A stretch of 64,000 nucleotides of DNA from Deltaproteobacteria bacterium IMCC39146 (GCA_030005635.1 JARUHP010000007.1:1-64000); one strand, 5' to 3'. Shown: positions 1-9,437, counted from the stretch's first letter. The notes: generated from the letters alone by a model not told the origin. Translations and numbers: made by a program.

Positions 1-79
1 TCTCGAACACAGAAGTTAAGCCCTATTGCGCCGATGATACTGCATGGGCAACTGTGTGGGAAAGTAGGTCGCCGCCGAA
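1..79 (+). rRNA. rrf: 5S rRNA, 3' part (cut by window edge)
   Basis: The first ~79 bases read as the 3' two thirds of a bacterial 5S rRNA: the segment with GAACACAGAAGTTAAGCCC, the GCGCCGATG loop E region and the closing GGAAAGTAGGTCGCCGCC. The 5' end and the rest of the rRNA operon must lie upstream of the window. A terminator follows within about 10 bases, so this is the last gene of an rRNA operon on the plus strand. Confidence 0.9.
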
Positions 80-88
80 ATTATTTAG

Positions 89-121
89 AAAAGCTCCGTC
101 TCTTTTGAGGCGGGGCTTTTT
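89..121 (+). terminator. Intrinsic terminator of the rRNA operon
   Basis: An 11-bp stem (AAAGCTCCGTC with GGCGGGGCTTT, two G-U pairs) with an 8-base loop, followed by a T run, lies directly after the 5S rRNA. The A/T runs on both sides could let it also stop the convergent ntrX transcript. Confidence 0.85.
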
Positions 122-182
122 GCTTTTGAGCAAGTATTTTTTGTTTGAACTGCTCAGAGCAGTCCCCTTCATGTTTTTCAGC

Positions 183-1553
183 TTAACCCTTTTTTAAATC
201 AATCTTATAAGACTTGATCTTGCGATGCAGGTTGGAACGTTCCACCTCTATCGCTTCTGCTGTACGAGAAATATTCCATTCGTTCTCTTCAAGTTTCTGA
301 ATCAGGAACTCTTTCTCAAACTCCTCTTTGGCGTTGCGGAAAGTTGCCGCAGAAAAGTTGTGTGTCTCTTGATCTTTTTCTAAAGTCTCTTTCTTGTCTG
401 AAACTGCCTGTGGCAGTTGATTTCTTGTGATGGTGTTGCCTGGCGACATTATGACCAATCGTTCTATAAGGTTTTTCAGTTCCCGGACGTTGCCTGGCCA
501 TGAGTAACTTTTTATTGCCTGGACAGCCTCTTCATCTAGAACCTTAGTGTCGCGACTCTCTTTGCTACAGAAATATTCCAGGAAATGCGTTGCCAGCTGA
601 GGAATGTCGGCTTTTCGTTCACGTAGTGGTGGTACATAAAAAGGAATGACGTTCAGACGATAGAAGAGGTCTTTTCTGAACCTGCCGTCTGCCATCTCTC
701 TTTCCAGGTCCTTATTTGTAGCAGCAACGACGCGTACATCAACTTCAATGGTCTTGTTGCCCCCGACCCTTTCGAATTTGTGCTCTTGAAGAATCCGGAG
801 CACTTTGGCCTGTGTCTTCAGACTCATGTCGCCAATTTCGTCAAGAAAGAGAGTGCCCTTATGGGCCTGGTCAAACTTGCCACGGCGCTGTGTTGTTGCT
901 CCCGTAAAGGAGCCCTTCTCGTGACCAAACAACTCTGACTCTATGAGTTCTTCTGGTATTGCGGCACAATTAACTTCTATAAACGGGCATGCTTGACGGT
1001 TCGAATTCTGGTGGATTGCCCGGGCTACCAGTTCTTTACCGGTCCCGTTCTCTCCTGTTATTAAAACCCATCCAGAGGTTGGTGCAGCGATCTTAATCTG
1101 CTTTTTTAAGTCCTTGATTGGTTTGCTGTTACCAATCATTTCGTGTTCTTTACCTATTTTGGCTTTGAGCTCACGATTCTCCTCTACCAACTGGCCGACC
1201 TTGGCTGCATTCTGGATGGAGAGCAGAACTTTTTCAAGGGACAGTGGTTTCTCTATGAAATCGTATGCACCAAGCTTGGTCGCTTTAACAGCTGTTTCGA
1301 TGGTGCCATGACCGCTCATCATGATAACCAGCTGGTCTGGATATATGTCCCGAATTTTGGTCAGGGTCTCCATGCCATCCATTCCCGGCATCCAGATATC
1401 TAGAAGAACCAGGTCCGGCTTCTCCTCGCTGACCCTCTCTATGGCTCGTTCGCCGCTTTCTACTGAGACGGGGTGAAATCCTTCATCCTGCAGGATCCCG
1501 GTCAAACTTTCGAGAATGCTTATCTCATCATCGACGATCAGAATTGATTGCAT
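183..1553 (-). CDS. ntrX: NtrX-like sigma54-dependent response regulator
   Basis: 456 residues. Receiver domain 1-120 with the phosphorylatable Asp52 in the LLDIWMPG context and Lys102. The AAA+ sigma54-activator domain (~140-375) has Walker A GENGTGKE (167-174), the sigma54-contact loop GSFTGA (214-219) and Walker B LFLDEIGD. A C-terminal Fis-type helix-turn-helix includes WNISRTAEAI. The ATG follows a GAGG Shine-Dalgarno. It lies 26 bp downstream of the NtrY-like kinase, the usual kinase-regulator pair. It should activate sigma54 promoters after phosphorylation; targets cannot be read from here. NtrX is favoured over NtrC because of the NtrY-type partner. Confidence 0.9.
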   Translation of the reverse strand: MQSILIVDDEISILESLTGILQDEGFHPVSVESGERAIERVSEEKPDLVLLDIWMPGMDGMETLTKIRDIYPDQLVIMMSGHGTIETAVKATKLGAYDFIEKPLSLEKVLLSIQNAAKVGQLVEENRELKAKIGKEHEMIGNSKPIKDLKKQIKIAAPTSGWVLITGENGTGKELVARAIHQNSNRQACPFIEVNCAAIPEELIESELFGHEKGSFTGATTQRRGKFDQAHKGTLFLDEIGDMSLKTQAKVLRILQEHKFERVGGNKTIEVDVRVVAATNKDLEREMADGRFRKDLFYRLNVIPFYVPPLRERKADIPQLATHFLEYFCSKESRDTKVLDEEAVQAIKSYSWPGNVRELKNLIERLVIMSPGNTITRNQLPQAVSDKKETLEKDQETHNFSAATFRNAKEEFEKEFLIQKLEENEWNISRTAEAIEVERSNLHRKIKSYKIDLKKG

Positions 1554-1579
1554 GTTGCCTCTATATTGGGTGGTTGATT

Positions 1580-3886
1580 CTATACCTGTGTGACTTCCGA
1601 AGTAATCGGTAGCTCAACGATGAAATGTGTCCCCTGTGGCTCATTGTCTCGTACCCGGATGTAACCATTATGGTCTGAAATTATCGTTGAGACAATAGCC
1701 AGTCCAAGTCCGGTTCCTGACTTCTTGGTAGAAAAGTATGGCTCAAAGAGTCTGGGTTTGTCTTCGGCGGGAATGCCACAGCCATTGTCACTTATTTTGA
1801 GTGTGGCAATTCTCAGGTCCTTGTTGAACGAGGTCTCAACTGTGATCTGGCCGTTACCGTTAACTGCAGCAACTGCATTGTCGAGGAGGTTGATTGCAAC
1901 ACGCTTGATTTGCTCACGGTCGAGGTTGAAGGCCGGCAGGTCTGGGTCTGTCTGGAGCTGAAACTGAGTTTCCTTGTGACCTTCCTGGAATAGAACCAAA
2001 GCTTCATTAAGAACATCGTTGAGGTTGTTGAGGCTTGGATTGCTGGCCGGCATACGTGCAAAGCTAGAAAACTCATTGACCAGGTTCTTAAGGTCATCAA
2101 CCTGTTTGATGATCATTGTAGTGCATTCATCAAAAACTATGTCGTCTGCGCTGAAACGATCAAGGTAACGGCGTCTGAGTCGCTGTGCCGAGAGTTGTAT
2201 AGGCGTGAGCGGGTTCTTGATTTCGTGGGCAATCCTGCGCGCAACTTCACGCCATGCAGCCATGCGTTGTGCTTTAAGTAGCTGTGTCAGGTCGTCAAAG
2301 ACAACAACCGTTCCCATAAACTCATTATGCTCATCTTTCAAGGTGGTGACATTGACGAGCAGGATGATCTTGGTGTCGCCTGCCGGTAGTGATATCTGCT
2401 TGCGTATCGAATCTTTTCCTGAGCCAATCAACTCCTTAAGGATGCCCTTGATCATCGGTTGATAGTCAGGAGTGACGATATCCCGGAAATTACGTCCAAT
2501 GATTCTCTTAGTCTTCAAGCCGAGGAGCTTTTCAGCAGACTTGTTAATGGTCGTAATATGTCCCTGGCTGTCAATGGAGATGACTCCGGCAGTAACATTC
2601 GCCAGGACGATCTCCATGTACCGTCGTCTTTGCTCAAGCTCAAGGTTTGATGCCTGTAGCTCGAGGTTGGCTCTGTTGATCGCTTTCTGTCCCTTGCGCA
2701 GGTCGGCAGTCATGGTGTTGAACGCTTCGACCAGTGAGCCAACTTCGTCCTGACTGTAGCTGTCCAGAGTGACGTTGAGGTCGCCGGAGGCAACACGGTT
2801 GGTTGCTACGGCCAGTTCCTGAATAGGTTCTGTGATCCCCCTGGCCAGATGAAAGCCGACCCAGGTTGAGAGAAAAATAATGACCAGTGCAATGAGCAGC
2901 AGGAACAGAATGTAGCCTTTTTGAATCTTACCTTTGAGAAGCTTGGTTGATTTGTACTGTTCAAAGGAGCTGCTGATCTCCTTCATCTTGTTGACCAGGG
3001 AGTAGGGGACGTAATAGTTAACGACGACAACCCCGACAACATCGTTCGGGTTCCAGTTAGAGTAGACAGGGACGATCCCACGTATCAGATCGGCGCGGCC
3101 GATCGGACTGATGCGGGTAAAGCGGTTGCCCTGTAGCGCCTCACGAATACTGTCGGAATCAGGATCCGAGAATTCTGTAGCCGGAACACTTGGATTGACT
3201 GCGCGGACAAGTTCTTCTAGCGTCGCAGAGAAGACCTCAACGATACCGAGGTTGTATTCCTTCTGCTTCTGATGAACCAACTTCTCCAGAACCGTGAGAT
3301 TGTCCTCATTGAGAAGCTTTTTATCTTTGATCGCGAGAGAGATCTGCTCAGCATAGTAGAGGGCGTTGCTCGCTGAGTTCTTGTAGTAGGTTTGCGCAAC
3401 CTCGAGCGATTCCTCGAGAGAATTCTCAATCTCACTGTTGAACCAGTTCTCTATGGAGTTCGTTATAAAGCCGGCTGAAACGAAAAATAGCAGCATCGTT
3501 GGAATCAATGAGAGTGCAATAAAGGCTAGAACCAATTTGCTTCGAAGCTTTGCGCCAGGTATGCCTCGTCGTCGTTCCAGAAGTAGTTTGAAAATGTTGC
3601 GCAAGACCAGGAAGAGACAAAAGATGATCAGAAGGATGTTCAGGTTGATCAGAGCAAGAACCAGGATGTTGCCGGAGAGGGGGATCTCTGTCGTAAGGTT
3701 GAAGAGCTGACCCTGGTAGCGTAAAGATAGAGCGACCAAGCCGACGATCACCACCACGATTAACCATTCGCGGCGGCGTTTGCGAGCTTCAGTCTTTGTG
3801 GTGCTCAATGTCTTGTCTGATTTTGTTTTTGGCATGAGAAAGTTCTGTCTTTCCGCAATATTATGTGTAAAAGAATCCTTATGCAA
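1580..3886 (-). CDS. ntrY: NtrY-like membrane sensor histidine kinase
   Basis: 768 residues. Three membrane segments lie near the N terminus (~43-60, 75-100, 119-140), followed by a periplasmic sensor region (~150-320) and a fourth segment (~325-350). Then come HAMP (~350-400), PAS (~425-530), HisKA with the phospho-acceptor in HEIKNPLTP (~552) and a HATPase with SDNGCGIP and GTGLGLAIV. This is the NtrY layout. The start is a TTG preceded by GGAAG seven bases upstream; an ATG at 3835 (MPKTK) is an alternative with no clear ribosome site. The pair with ntrX is probably one transcript. The signal it senses is unknown. Confidence 0.88.
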   Translation of the reverse strand: MHKDSFTHNIAERQNFLMPKTKSDKTLSTTKTEARKRRREWLIVVVIVGLVALSLRYQGQLFNLTTEIPLSGNILVLALINLNILLIIFCLFLVLRNIFKLLLERRRGIPGAKLRSKLVLAFIALSLIPTMLLFFVSAGFITNSIENWFNSEIENSLEESLEVAQTYYKNSASNALYYAEQISLAIKDKKLLNEDNLTVLEKLVHQKQKEYNLGIVEVFSATLEELVRAVNPSVPATEFSDPDSDSIREALQGNRFTRISPIGRADLIRGIVPVYSNWNPNDVVGVVVVNYYVPYSLVNKMKEISSSFEQYKSTKLLKGKIQKGYILFLLLIALVIIFLSTWVGFHLARGITEPIQELAVATNRVASGDLNVTLDSYSQDEVGSLVEAFNTMTADLRKGQKAINRANLELQASNLELEQRRRYMEIVLANVTAGVISIDSQGHITTINKSAEKLLGLKTKRIIGRNFRDIVTPDYQPMIKGILKELIGSGKDSIRKQISLPAGDTKIILLVNVTTLKDEHNEFMGTVVVFDDLTQLLKAQRMAAWREVARRIAHEIKNPLTPIQLSAQRLRRRYLDRFSADDIVFDECTTMIIKQVDDLKNLVNEFSSFARMPASNPSLNNLNDVLNEALVLFQEGHKETQFQLQTDPDLPAFNLDREQIKRVAINLLDNAVAAVNGNGQITVETSFNKDLRIATLKISDNGCGIPAEDKPRLFEPYFSTKKSGTGLGLAIVSTIISDHNGYIRVRDNEPQGTHFIVELPITSEVTQV

Positions 3887-3985
3887 GCGCCAACTTCCAT
3901 GACCTGCTTTCTCTTGTTCACGATAGCGTCAAACCGAACACCTATGGTCCTCGGTTGCTGTCCCTGCTATCCCTGGAGTTGAAAC

Positions 3986-4015
3986 AAAAAAGGCAGCCTA
4001 AGTGGCTGCCTTTTC
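3986..4015 (-). terminator. Terminator downstream of lpxC
   Basis: The stem GGCAGCC/GGCTGCC is extended by A-T pairs, with loop TAAGT. On the minus strand it ends in six T. It separates lpxC from ntrY. Confidence 0.85.
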
Positions 4016-4034
4016 TTTATTATCTCTGTATGAT

Positions 4035-4970
4035 TTAAGCCTCGGAAAAAGCCAAGTCGCTCGCAAAAGGCTGAGGAGACATTTGTAAGGCTTTTTCAAC
4101 ATCAGCTTCGCTGAATTCCAGCAATTGCCAACTCTCAGGTGTGTCGAGAAGTTTTTCTACCAATTGGTGATTGATATCGTGACCAGCCTTGAATGCTCGA
4201 ACATGGCCAAGGATCGGGTAGCCAATCAGGCTCAGGTCGCCGATCGCATCCAGAATCTTGTGGCGAACAAACTCATCCTGGAAGCGTAACCCCTCCGGAT
4301 TAAGAATTCGCTCATCGTCAACCACGATGGCATTTTCCAGAGAACCTCCGAGGGCAAGTCCTGCTGCCTTGAGATTTTCAACGTCTCGTAGAAACCCGAA
4401 GGTTCGTGCCGGGGCGAGATCTCTGCGGAATACAGACGAAGAGACCTTGACCGAACGTTGCTGTAATGCGATGCATGGATGTTGAAAGGCTATGTCAAAG
4501 GTGATGCGGAAGAAGCGAGAAGGAATAATGCTGACACGTTTCTCACCGTCGATAACCGAAACCGGTTTGCGGATAGCGAGAAATTTACGGCTTTGATGGT
4601 GGCGGCGCTGACCCGCTTCTTCGATAATGGAAGCAAAGGGGGCCGCACTGCCGTCCATAATCGGTACTTCGGGGCCATCGATGTCTATGTGCAGGTTGTC
4701 TACGCCGTAGGCGGCTAACGCTGAAAGCAGATGTTCCACAGTGGAGACGCGAACATCTCCTTTGCCGATCACTGTCGCCATTTTGGTGTCAACGACATTG
4801 GCCGAAGTTGCCTCTATCGTCACCGTGCGTTCGCCGATTTTGCGGTGGAAGACGATGCCAGTGCCGGCCTCTGCGGGGCGCAGGGTCATGTTGATACGCT
4901 GGCCAGTGTGTAGACCGATGCCGGATATGGCGGTCGAGCGGGCAATTGTGGTTTGGCAGATCATGTTCAT
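4035..4970 (-). CDS. lpxC: UDP-3-O-acyl-N-acetylglucosamine deacetylase
   Basis: 311 residues, normal for LpxC. This zinc deacetylase makes the first committed step of lipid A synthesis in the cytoplasm. Zinc ligands are visible: His80 in TVEHLLSAL, His237 and Asp241 in RHKILDAIGDL. The later GHVRAFKAGHDINH segment carries the catalytic-base His. The gene starts at an ATG after AAGGA, with a second in-frame ATG two codons later. It is monocistronic, with its own terminator. It shows that the organism makes lipopolysaccharide, consistent with the outer-membrane proteins elsewhere in the window. Confidence 0.95.
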   Translation of the reverse strand: MNMICQTTIARSTAISGIGLHTGQRINMTLRPAEAGTGIVFHRKIGERTVTIEATSANVVDTKMATVIGKGDVRVSTVEHLLSALAAYGVDNLHIDIDGPEVPIMDGSAAPFASIIEEAGQRRHHQSRKFLAIRKPVSVIDGEKRVSIIPSRFFRITFDIAFQHPCIALQQRSVKVSSSVFRRDLAPARTFGFLRDVENLKAAGLALGGSLENAIVVDDERILNPEGLRFQDEFVRHKILDAIGDLSLIGYPILGHVRAFKAGHDINHQLVEKLLDTPESWQLLEFSEADVEKALQMSPQPFASDLAFSEA

Positions 4971-5167
4971 TAACTTCTGTCCTTAAGACTGTCGTAAATT
5001 TTAGATAAAGATGTTTATGCAATAGTCTTGCCAATCTTGATATGTAGGTAAGTGACTGAAATTAAAGTGCAAATTGTTACGGTTTGAGAGGGGTGGAGCT
5101 CTGGTGAGGTTTTATTGTTGCAACGTGTGTGTCTCGAAAGCCACAGGCCATTGATGATGCTTTCTGG

Positions 5168-6859
5168 CTAGAGGCGTCCCGATCTTAGAATGCCTACTGC
5201 CAGCCAGAGGCCCAGAAAGCCGGCTATTGAATAACCTAAAAGTCCCAGCAGTGGGAAGCCAAGAACCATTGGGCCTTTATCGATTTGCATGACCAACGAA
5301 GAACCGACGATCAGGGAGCCAATGACAACGGCAAAAGAGACTCTGTTGCTGGAGCGGTCAAGATCTGTGACCAGTTTCTCGAGGCCTCGGTGCTCCAGGT
5401 CTATTTTAAACTGATTACGATTAAGACGGTTGACGAATTCCTTGATGTCTTGTGGCAGGTTCTTTGCTAATGAACTGTAGGCCTGAATGATACGACCCGC
5501 CTGCTCGCTAATGTTTTTTGGACTGAAACGTTCTAAAACGAGTCTGTTCACGTAGGGCCGCATATGGTTGATCATGTTGAAATCTGGGTCCAGTTGGCGG
5601 CCAACCCCTTCCATGATCACCAATGCCTTGGCTAAAATCATGAAGTCCGCAGGGAAGTGAATGCGATGATGTGTGAGGATCTCAATAAACTCCGAAAGCA
5701 GTTTTCCTACCTTGATATCCTGCAGAACGATATCGTAGTAGTCCTCGATAAAGTCGTGCAGGTCGCGTCTGAGATTCTTTATGTCGGAATCGTCTGTTAA
5801 CTCACCGGAATAGAGGAGTTGCGAGATGATCCGATCCACGTCCCTGTTGAGAAGTGCTTGTAACAGGTCAATCAGTTGATCTTTGAGGTCCTGGCCGAGA
5901 CGACCGACCATGCCGTAGTCAAGCATGCAGATGACTTGACCGGGAAGTATGAATACGTTGCCCGGGTGTGGGTCAGCATGAAAAAGACCGAAGTCAAGGA
6001 CCTGCTTCAGAAATGCATCGGCGCCTCGTCTGGCGACTTCCTTGAGGTCGTAGCCCTGCGCGGTGAGTTCTTCGAGCGCTGATATCTTGATCCCGTCAAC
6101 GTATTCCATGGTCAGGACGATATCTCCTGTGTAATCCCAGAAGATCTTCGGTGTGTAGACTGTTTCACTCTCGGCAAAGTTGACGGCAAAGCGGTCAACG
6201 GTGCGCCCTTCGCGGGTGAAGTTCAGTTCCCGCATAATGCTGCGACGGAATTCCTTGACCAGACCGACAGGATCATAGAGTGCCACTGTCGGGATGTGTT
6301 GTTCGATCAGGTAGGCCAGGCCCATGAGAACGTCAATGTCGGTTTCAACGATCTTTACAATGCCCGGTCGACGGACTTTAAAGACGACTTCTTCACCGCC
6401 TCTCAGTTTGCCACGATGAACCTGAGCGATACTGGCTGCTGCGAGGGGCTTTGTGGAAAATTCCGCAAAGAGTTCTTCTGCCGGGTAACCCAGTTCACGC
6501 TGAATCTGGGCGTTGACCTCTTCAAAAGAAACCGCCGGAACTTTGTCCTGAAGTTTACTGAATTCATGAATGTACGCGTTGTCCAGTACGTCGGGGCGCG
6601 TAGAGAGGAGTTGGCCGAGCTTGATAAAGGTCGGCCCGAGCTCTTCCATCGCCAGACGCAGACGCTGTGCTTGACTGAGACGCTCAAGGTCTTTTGGGAT
6701 CTTGTCGAGGGTGACAAAGCGTTTGCCGAGTTCGAGGTAGTAGTCGATATTAAGCTGTTCGACAAAATGGCCAAAGCCGTACTTGATCAGAACCCCCAGA
6801 ATGGTTCTGTAGCGCCGGATGGTTCGGATATTTCGGTTAATGCGTAGGATGGGCAGCAT
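5168..6859 (-). CDS. ubiB: AarF/UbiB-family atypical kinase
   Basis: 563 residues. ABC1/ADCK protein-kinase-like fold: the family signature AAASIAQVHRG with KVRRPG (nucleotide loop and Lys), FHADPHPGNVF (catalytic/metal loop) and MLDYGMVGR (DFG-like). Two hydrophobic segments at the C terminus (~505-560) anchor it in the inner membrane. Family members assist isoprenoid quinone biosynthesis, probably as ATPases that extract lipid intermediates; a menaquinone organism may use it for quinone or general lipid handling. The neighbouring 97-residue phasin/UbiK-like protein lies 27 bp upstream on the same strand and is probably a partner. Confidence 0.88.
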   Translation of the reverse strand: MLPILRINRNIRTIRRYRTILGVLIKYGFGHFVEQLNIDYYLELGKRFVTLDKIPKDLERLSQAQRLRLAMEELGPTFIKLGQLLSTRPDVLDNAYIHEFSKLQDKVPAVSFEEVNAQIQRELGYPAEELFAEFSTKPLAAASIAQVHRGKLRGGEEVVFKVRRPGIVKIVETDIDVLMGLAYLIEQHIPTVALYDPVGLVKEFRRSIMRELNFTREGRTVDRFAVNFAESETVYTPKIFWDYTGDIVLTMEYVDGIKISALEELTAQGYDLKEVARRGADAFLKQVLDFGLFHADPHPGNVFILPGQVICMLDYGMVGRLGQDLKDQLIDLLQALLNRDVDRIISQLLYSGELTDDSDIKNLRRDLHDFIEDYYDIVLQDIKVGKLLSEFIEILTHHRIHFPADFMILAKALVIMEGVGRQLDPDFNMINHMRPYVNRLVLERFSPKNISEQAGRIIQAYSSLAKNLPQDIKEFVNRLNRNQFKIDLEHRGLEKLVTDLDRSSNRVSFAVVIGSLIVGSSLVMQIDKGPMVLGFPLLGLLGYSIAGFLGLWLAVGILRSGRL

Positions 6860-6886
6860 ATTGACTTCAATTCGGTGCAGGGGTAA

Positions 6887-7180
6887 TTATTTAAGTTTTT
6901 TTTCCAGTTGGGCGACCTTCTTCTTCAGCTTGTCAAACTCCGCTACGGTGACAACCCCCATGCGTTCACAGGTCTTTTTAACCTCTTCTCGGGCTTGTTC
7001 CATCAACTTTTCCTGGTTTTGAGCTACGGCATCCTGAATCTTCTGCAGAAAAGCTTTGCCTTCATCCTCGCTGATATTCATCTTCTCTCGGAGTTCCTGA
7101 AGTAGCTCCTCAGTCTTTTTCTGTGTCAGGGTCATTGCACCAACCGCAGTCAATAAGGATTTTTCGAGCAACTCAATCAT
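6887..7180 (-). CDS. Phasin-family / UbiK-like coiled-coil protein
   Basis: 97 residues from the ATG at 7180, chosen because AAGGAGGT sits five bases upstream; a longer reading to 7210 has no such site. The protein is almost entirely helical and charged. The N-terminal half resembles phasins. The C-terminal VVTVAEFDKLKKKVAQLEKK has the shape of the C-terminal coiled coil of UbiK/YqiC (VTREEFD...L..L). In enterobacteria UbiK assists ubiquinone synthesis. Its place directly before an ubiB homologue supports a role with quinones or lipid particles; a polyhydroxyalkanoate granule role is the alternative. Confidence 0.65.
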   Translation of the reverse strand: MIELLEKSLLTAVGAMTLTQKKTEELLQELREKMNISEDEGKAFLQKIQDAVAQNQEKLMEQAREEVKKTCERMGVVTVAEFDKLKKKVAQLEKKLK

Positions 7181-7431
7181 GGTTACCTCCTTGTTGGTTT
7201 CTGTCTGCAAGCCGCCCTTTTTCGCAATCTCGGCGTCAATCTGCGTATTTAGTTTGTGCGGCGTAAAGTGCTACGCCTCCGCTCAAACACTTGATTTCCT
7301 TAATCTTGTGAAAAATTGCTGGTTTCCAAACCCGAAACGTACCCCGTATCCATCCAGCGTTTCTGGATGAATCCTTGTTCGGTCTGGAATGAAATAGTTA
7401 TATCAACATGTTAGCAGGGGATGAGAGGCTT
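7181..7431. other. Intergenic region with a small hairpin
   Basis: No gene is seen. The only structure is a 7-bp hairpin, CATCCAG/CTGGATG with loop CGTTT, at 7351-7369, without a T run on either strand. It probably holds the promoter of the phasin-like/ubiB pair, but no convincing -35/-10 pair was found. Confidence 0.4.
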
Positions 7432-8385
7432 TCAAGCCGGATGGAGAAGATATTCAATCTCTGGGAGCGCTGCTCTCGCAGACGATTCTCCTGCGGCAAT
7501 AATCTCTTCGGCACGATGAAACTCAAGCAGGCTGATTCCATCGAACGTCGGTCTGATGATCAAGTCCTGAGGATTCTGGCTAATATGTAGCTCATTAATC
7601 AGGTTCTCCATGATCGCGACACTCTGAGCGCAGACGCGGAAAATGTTCGGCGCTTTTAACTGTCCCGAGTCATCCTCAGGGGTCGCTTCTGGTTCCTGGC
7701 CAAGGGCAGAACGGAAGGCTTGTTCGATAGTGCGGGCACTGAAGAGCTTTCTCCAGCGGCTGAGACTTGTTGCGTTTCCGTGCCTGCCGGGAAGAAAGGT
7801 TTCCGGAGTTTGTTTCTTGACCGCAGGGATTGTGCAAACGCCAATAATTTTTTCTGCGCCGAGATCTCGAGCAACGTTGGTTGGGATCGGATTACAGAGA
7901 CCGCCATCGACCAGAAACCTTTTTCCGAAGCGAACCGGTGAAAAAATACCTGGGAATGCCAAGCTGGCCTGCAATGCCTCGAGCAGGTCCCCTTGTTTGA
8001 TGATGATCGCTTCCCCGGTGTTGATATCTGTTGCCGTTATGGCCAGGGTCTGCTGAAGGTCTTTGAATTCTCTGGCAGGGAGCAACTCGGCGATGAATGC
8101 GACCAGCTTCCTGCTGTCTGTCAGGCTAGATGTGGATAAGACCGGATTAAGCAGGCTGGCCATTTTGCGCCAGTCGATGGTCAACGCAACGTCCTCCATC
8201 TGTGCGACCGGTACGCCGGCGGCATACATGGCTCCAATCAGTGCGCCTATAGATGTCCCGGTAATGATGTCGACAGGGATTTTAGCCTCATCGAGAACTT
8301 TGAGGACGCCAATGTGGGCAAGGCCTCTGGCCGCGCCGCTACCGAGAGCTAAACCTAGCTTTGGGGAAGGTGAGGCGATGTTCAT
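7432..8385 (-). CDS. Patatin-like phospholipase (RssA/NTE type)
   Basis: 317 residues. The patatin catalytic dyad is present: the oxyanion loop GSGAARGLAH, Ser45 in GTSIG and the Asp of VDGG (~160). Bacterial relatives are predicted serine lipases or esterases acting on phospholipids. There is no signal peptide, so it is cytoplasmic or membrane-peripheral. The start ATG follows GGAG. The C-terminal ~100 residues have no recognisable domain. It shares the strand with the downstream genes, but a 250-bp gap separates it from the phasin-like gene. Confidence 0.85.
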   Translation of the reverse strand: MNIASPSPKLGLALGSGAARGLAHIGVLKVLDEAKIPVDIITGTSIGALIGAMYAAGVPVAQMEDVALTIDWRKMASLLNPVLSTSSLTDSRKLVAFIAELLPAREFKDLQQTLAITATDINTGEAIIIKQGDLLEALQASLAFPGIFSPVRFGKRFLVDGGLCNPIPTNVARDLGAEKIIGVCTIPAVKKQTPETFLPGRHGNATSLSRWRKLFSARTIEQAFRSALGQEPEATPEDDSGQLKAPNIFRVCAQSVAIMENLINELHISQNPQDLIIRPTFDGISLLEFHRAEEIIAAGESSARAALPEIEYLLHPA

Positions 8386-8420
8386 ATCGTCTCCGGTTCT
8401 GATGGTCAGAGGCTAGCTTG

Positions 8421-8636
8421 TTATCGCTTGAATAACCATAAAAGTAACGAAAGCAACAGCGAAATCAGGAGGCAGGTGCCAAGCGGGAAGAAGAAAGAGA
8501 AATATTCTCTTTCTATACGAAGATCACCCGGTAACTTACCGAGGAAGTTGAATTTACCGCCATAGCTCAAAAATAGGCCGATGCCTACCAGCAGCAACCC
8601 CGAAATAATAAGTGCTCTGCCGAGGTCGTTACCCAT
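8421..8636 (-). CDS. DUF2905 small membrane protein
   Basis: 71 residues from the ATG at 8636, which overlaps the TGA of queH by one base (TGATG), so translation is probably coupled. There are two hydrophobic helices (about residues 7-25 and 46-68) around the conserved loop GKLPGDLRIERE, the family signature. Function unknown. A longer frame starting at 8690 lies inside queH and is not preferred. Confidence 0.8.
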   Translation of the reverse strand: MGNDLGRALIISGLLLVGIGLFLSYGGKFNFLGKLPGDLRIEREYFSFFFPLGTCLLISLLLSLLLWLFKR

Positions 8637-9175
8637 CAGTTGTTGCTGCTGGGGTGATACCGATCCTTTTCCGAATAAATGCATCCACAATATTGCTGTC
8701 GATAGAGGCCCATGGCCTTGGAGACTTTGATTCCATCTTGCCAGCCGATTCGATAGTCATCGTAAAGAAATTCTATGCTGTAATGCTGGCCCAACTCTTC
8801 GCCCATTTTACGAATCATCTCGTGGTTCTGGTAACGTGAATAAAGAAGGCTGGTCGTGAACGCATCGTAGCCGGATTTAGCTGCGTATTCTGCAGCTTGT
8901 TTGAGGCGAGACTGGTAGCAGTAGGCACAGCGATTGGTTGGCTCTGATGCCACCTGGGAAAGAAAATCTTCCAGCAGGTATTCATCTTTGTAGATGACCT
9001 GAAGTTCGCTGGCGGCGGCATATTGTTCAACGGCCTCAAGCCGTCGAAGATATTCCTGGTAGGGATGTATGTTGTGATTGAAGAAGTAGCCTGTTACCAG
9101 GTGTCCTGCCTCGCGTAAAATACGGACGGGATAAATCGCGCAGTTAGCACAACAGATATGGAGCAAGACGTTCAT
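8636..9175 (-). CDS. queH: Epoxyqueuosine reductase QueH
   Basis: 179 residues, formerly DUF208. QueH carries out the last step of queuosine synthesis, reducing epoxyqueuosine in tRNA, as a non-homologous replacement for QueG. The conserved cysteines that bind an iron-sulfur cluster and metal are present: HICCANC near the N terminus, NRCAYCYQSR in the middle and RQQYCGCIYSEKDR near the C terminus. The start ATG follows GAGG at nine bases. The gene leads a short two-gene unit with the DUF2905 protein. Confidence 0.92.
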   Translation of the reverse strand: MNVLLHICCANCAIYPVRILREAGHLVTGYFFNHNIHPYQEYLRRLEAVEQYAAASELQVIYKDEYLLEDFLSQVASEPTNRCAYCYQSRLKQAAEYAAKSGYDAFTTSLLYSRYQNHEMIRKMGEELGQHYSIEFLYDDYRIGWQDGIKVSKAMGLYRQQYCGCIYSEKDRYHPSSNN

Positions 9176-9379
9176 GGATTAAGACCTCTTTATGGATTGA
9201 ATAATCGTTACATCATAATATGGTTTGTAAAAAAAGGCTAGAGAACTAAGGGGTTGCGTGACAGGAGATAGCCCAATCAACCTGTCGGACTAACCATGGA
9301 CTGGCTGCAAACCCGCCTGTTTGGCCCATATTTCAGCTCCTTTTCGACAAATAACTACGGCTATTACTCTCAAAAAAGC

Positions 9380-9400
9380 CAAAATCTGTTTTCAAACAGT
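9380..9400 (-). terminator. Weak hairpin downstream of the 776-residue gene
   Basis: CTGTTT/AAACAG with a two-base loop and a short T run on the minus strand, about 40 bp after the stop codon. Weak but well placed. Confidence 0.35.
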
Positions 9401-9437
9401 CAAATTTTCGCTTCAGCCCAGAGAGTCTGTCAGGCTG

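Noticed and set aside
6296-6847. Open plus-strand frame (183 codons) inside ubiB
   Set aside because: Antisense to the conserved kinase motifs of ubiB, with no supporting features.
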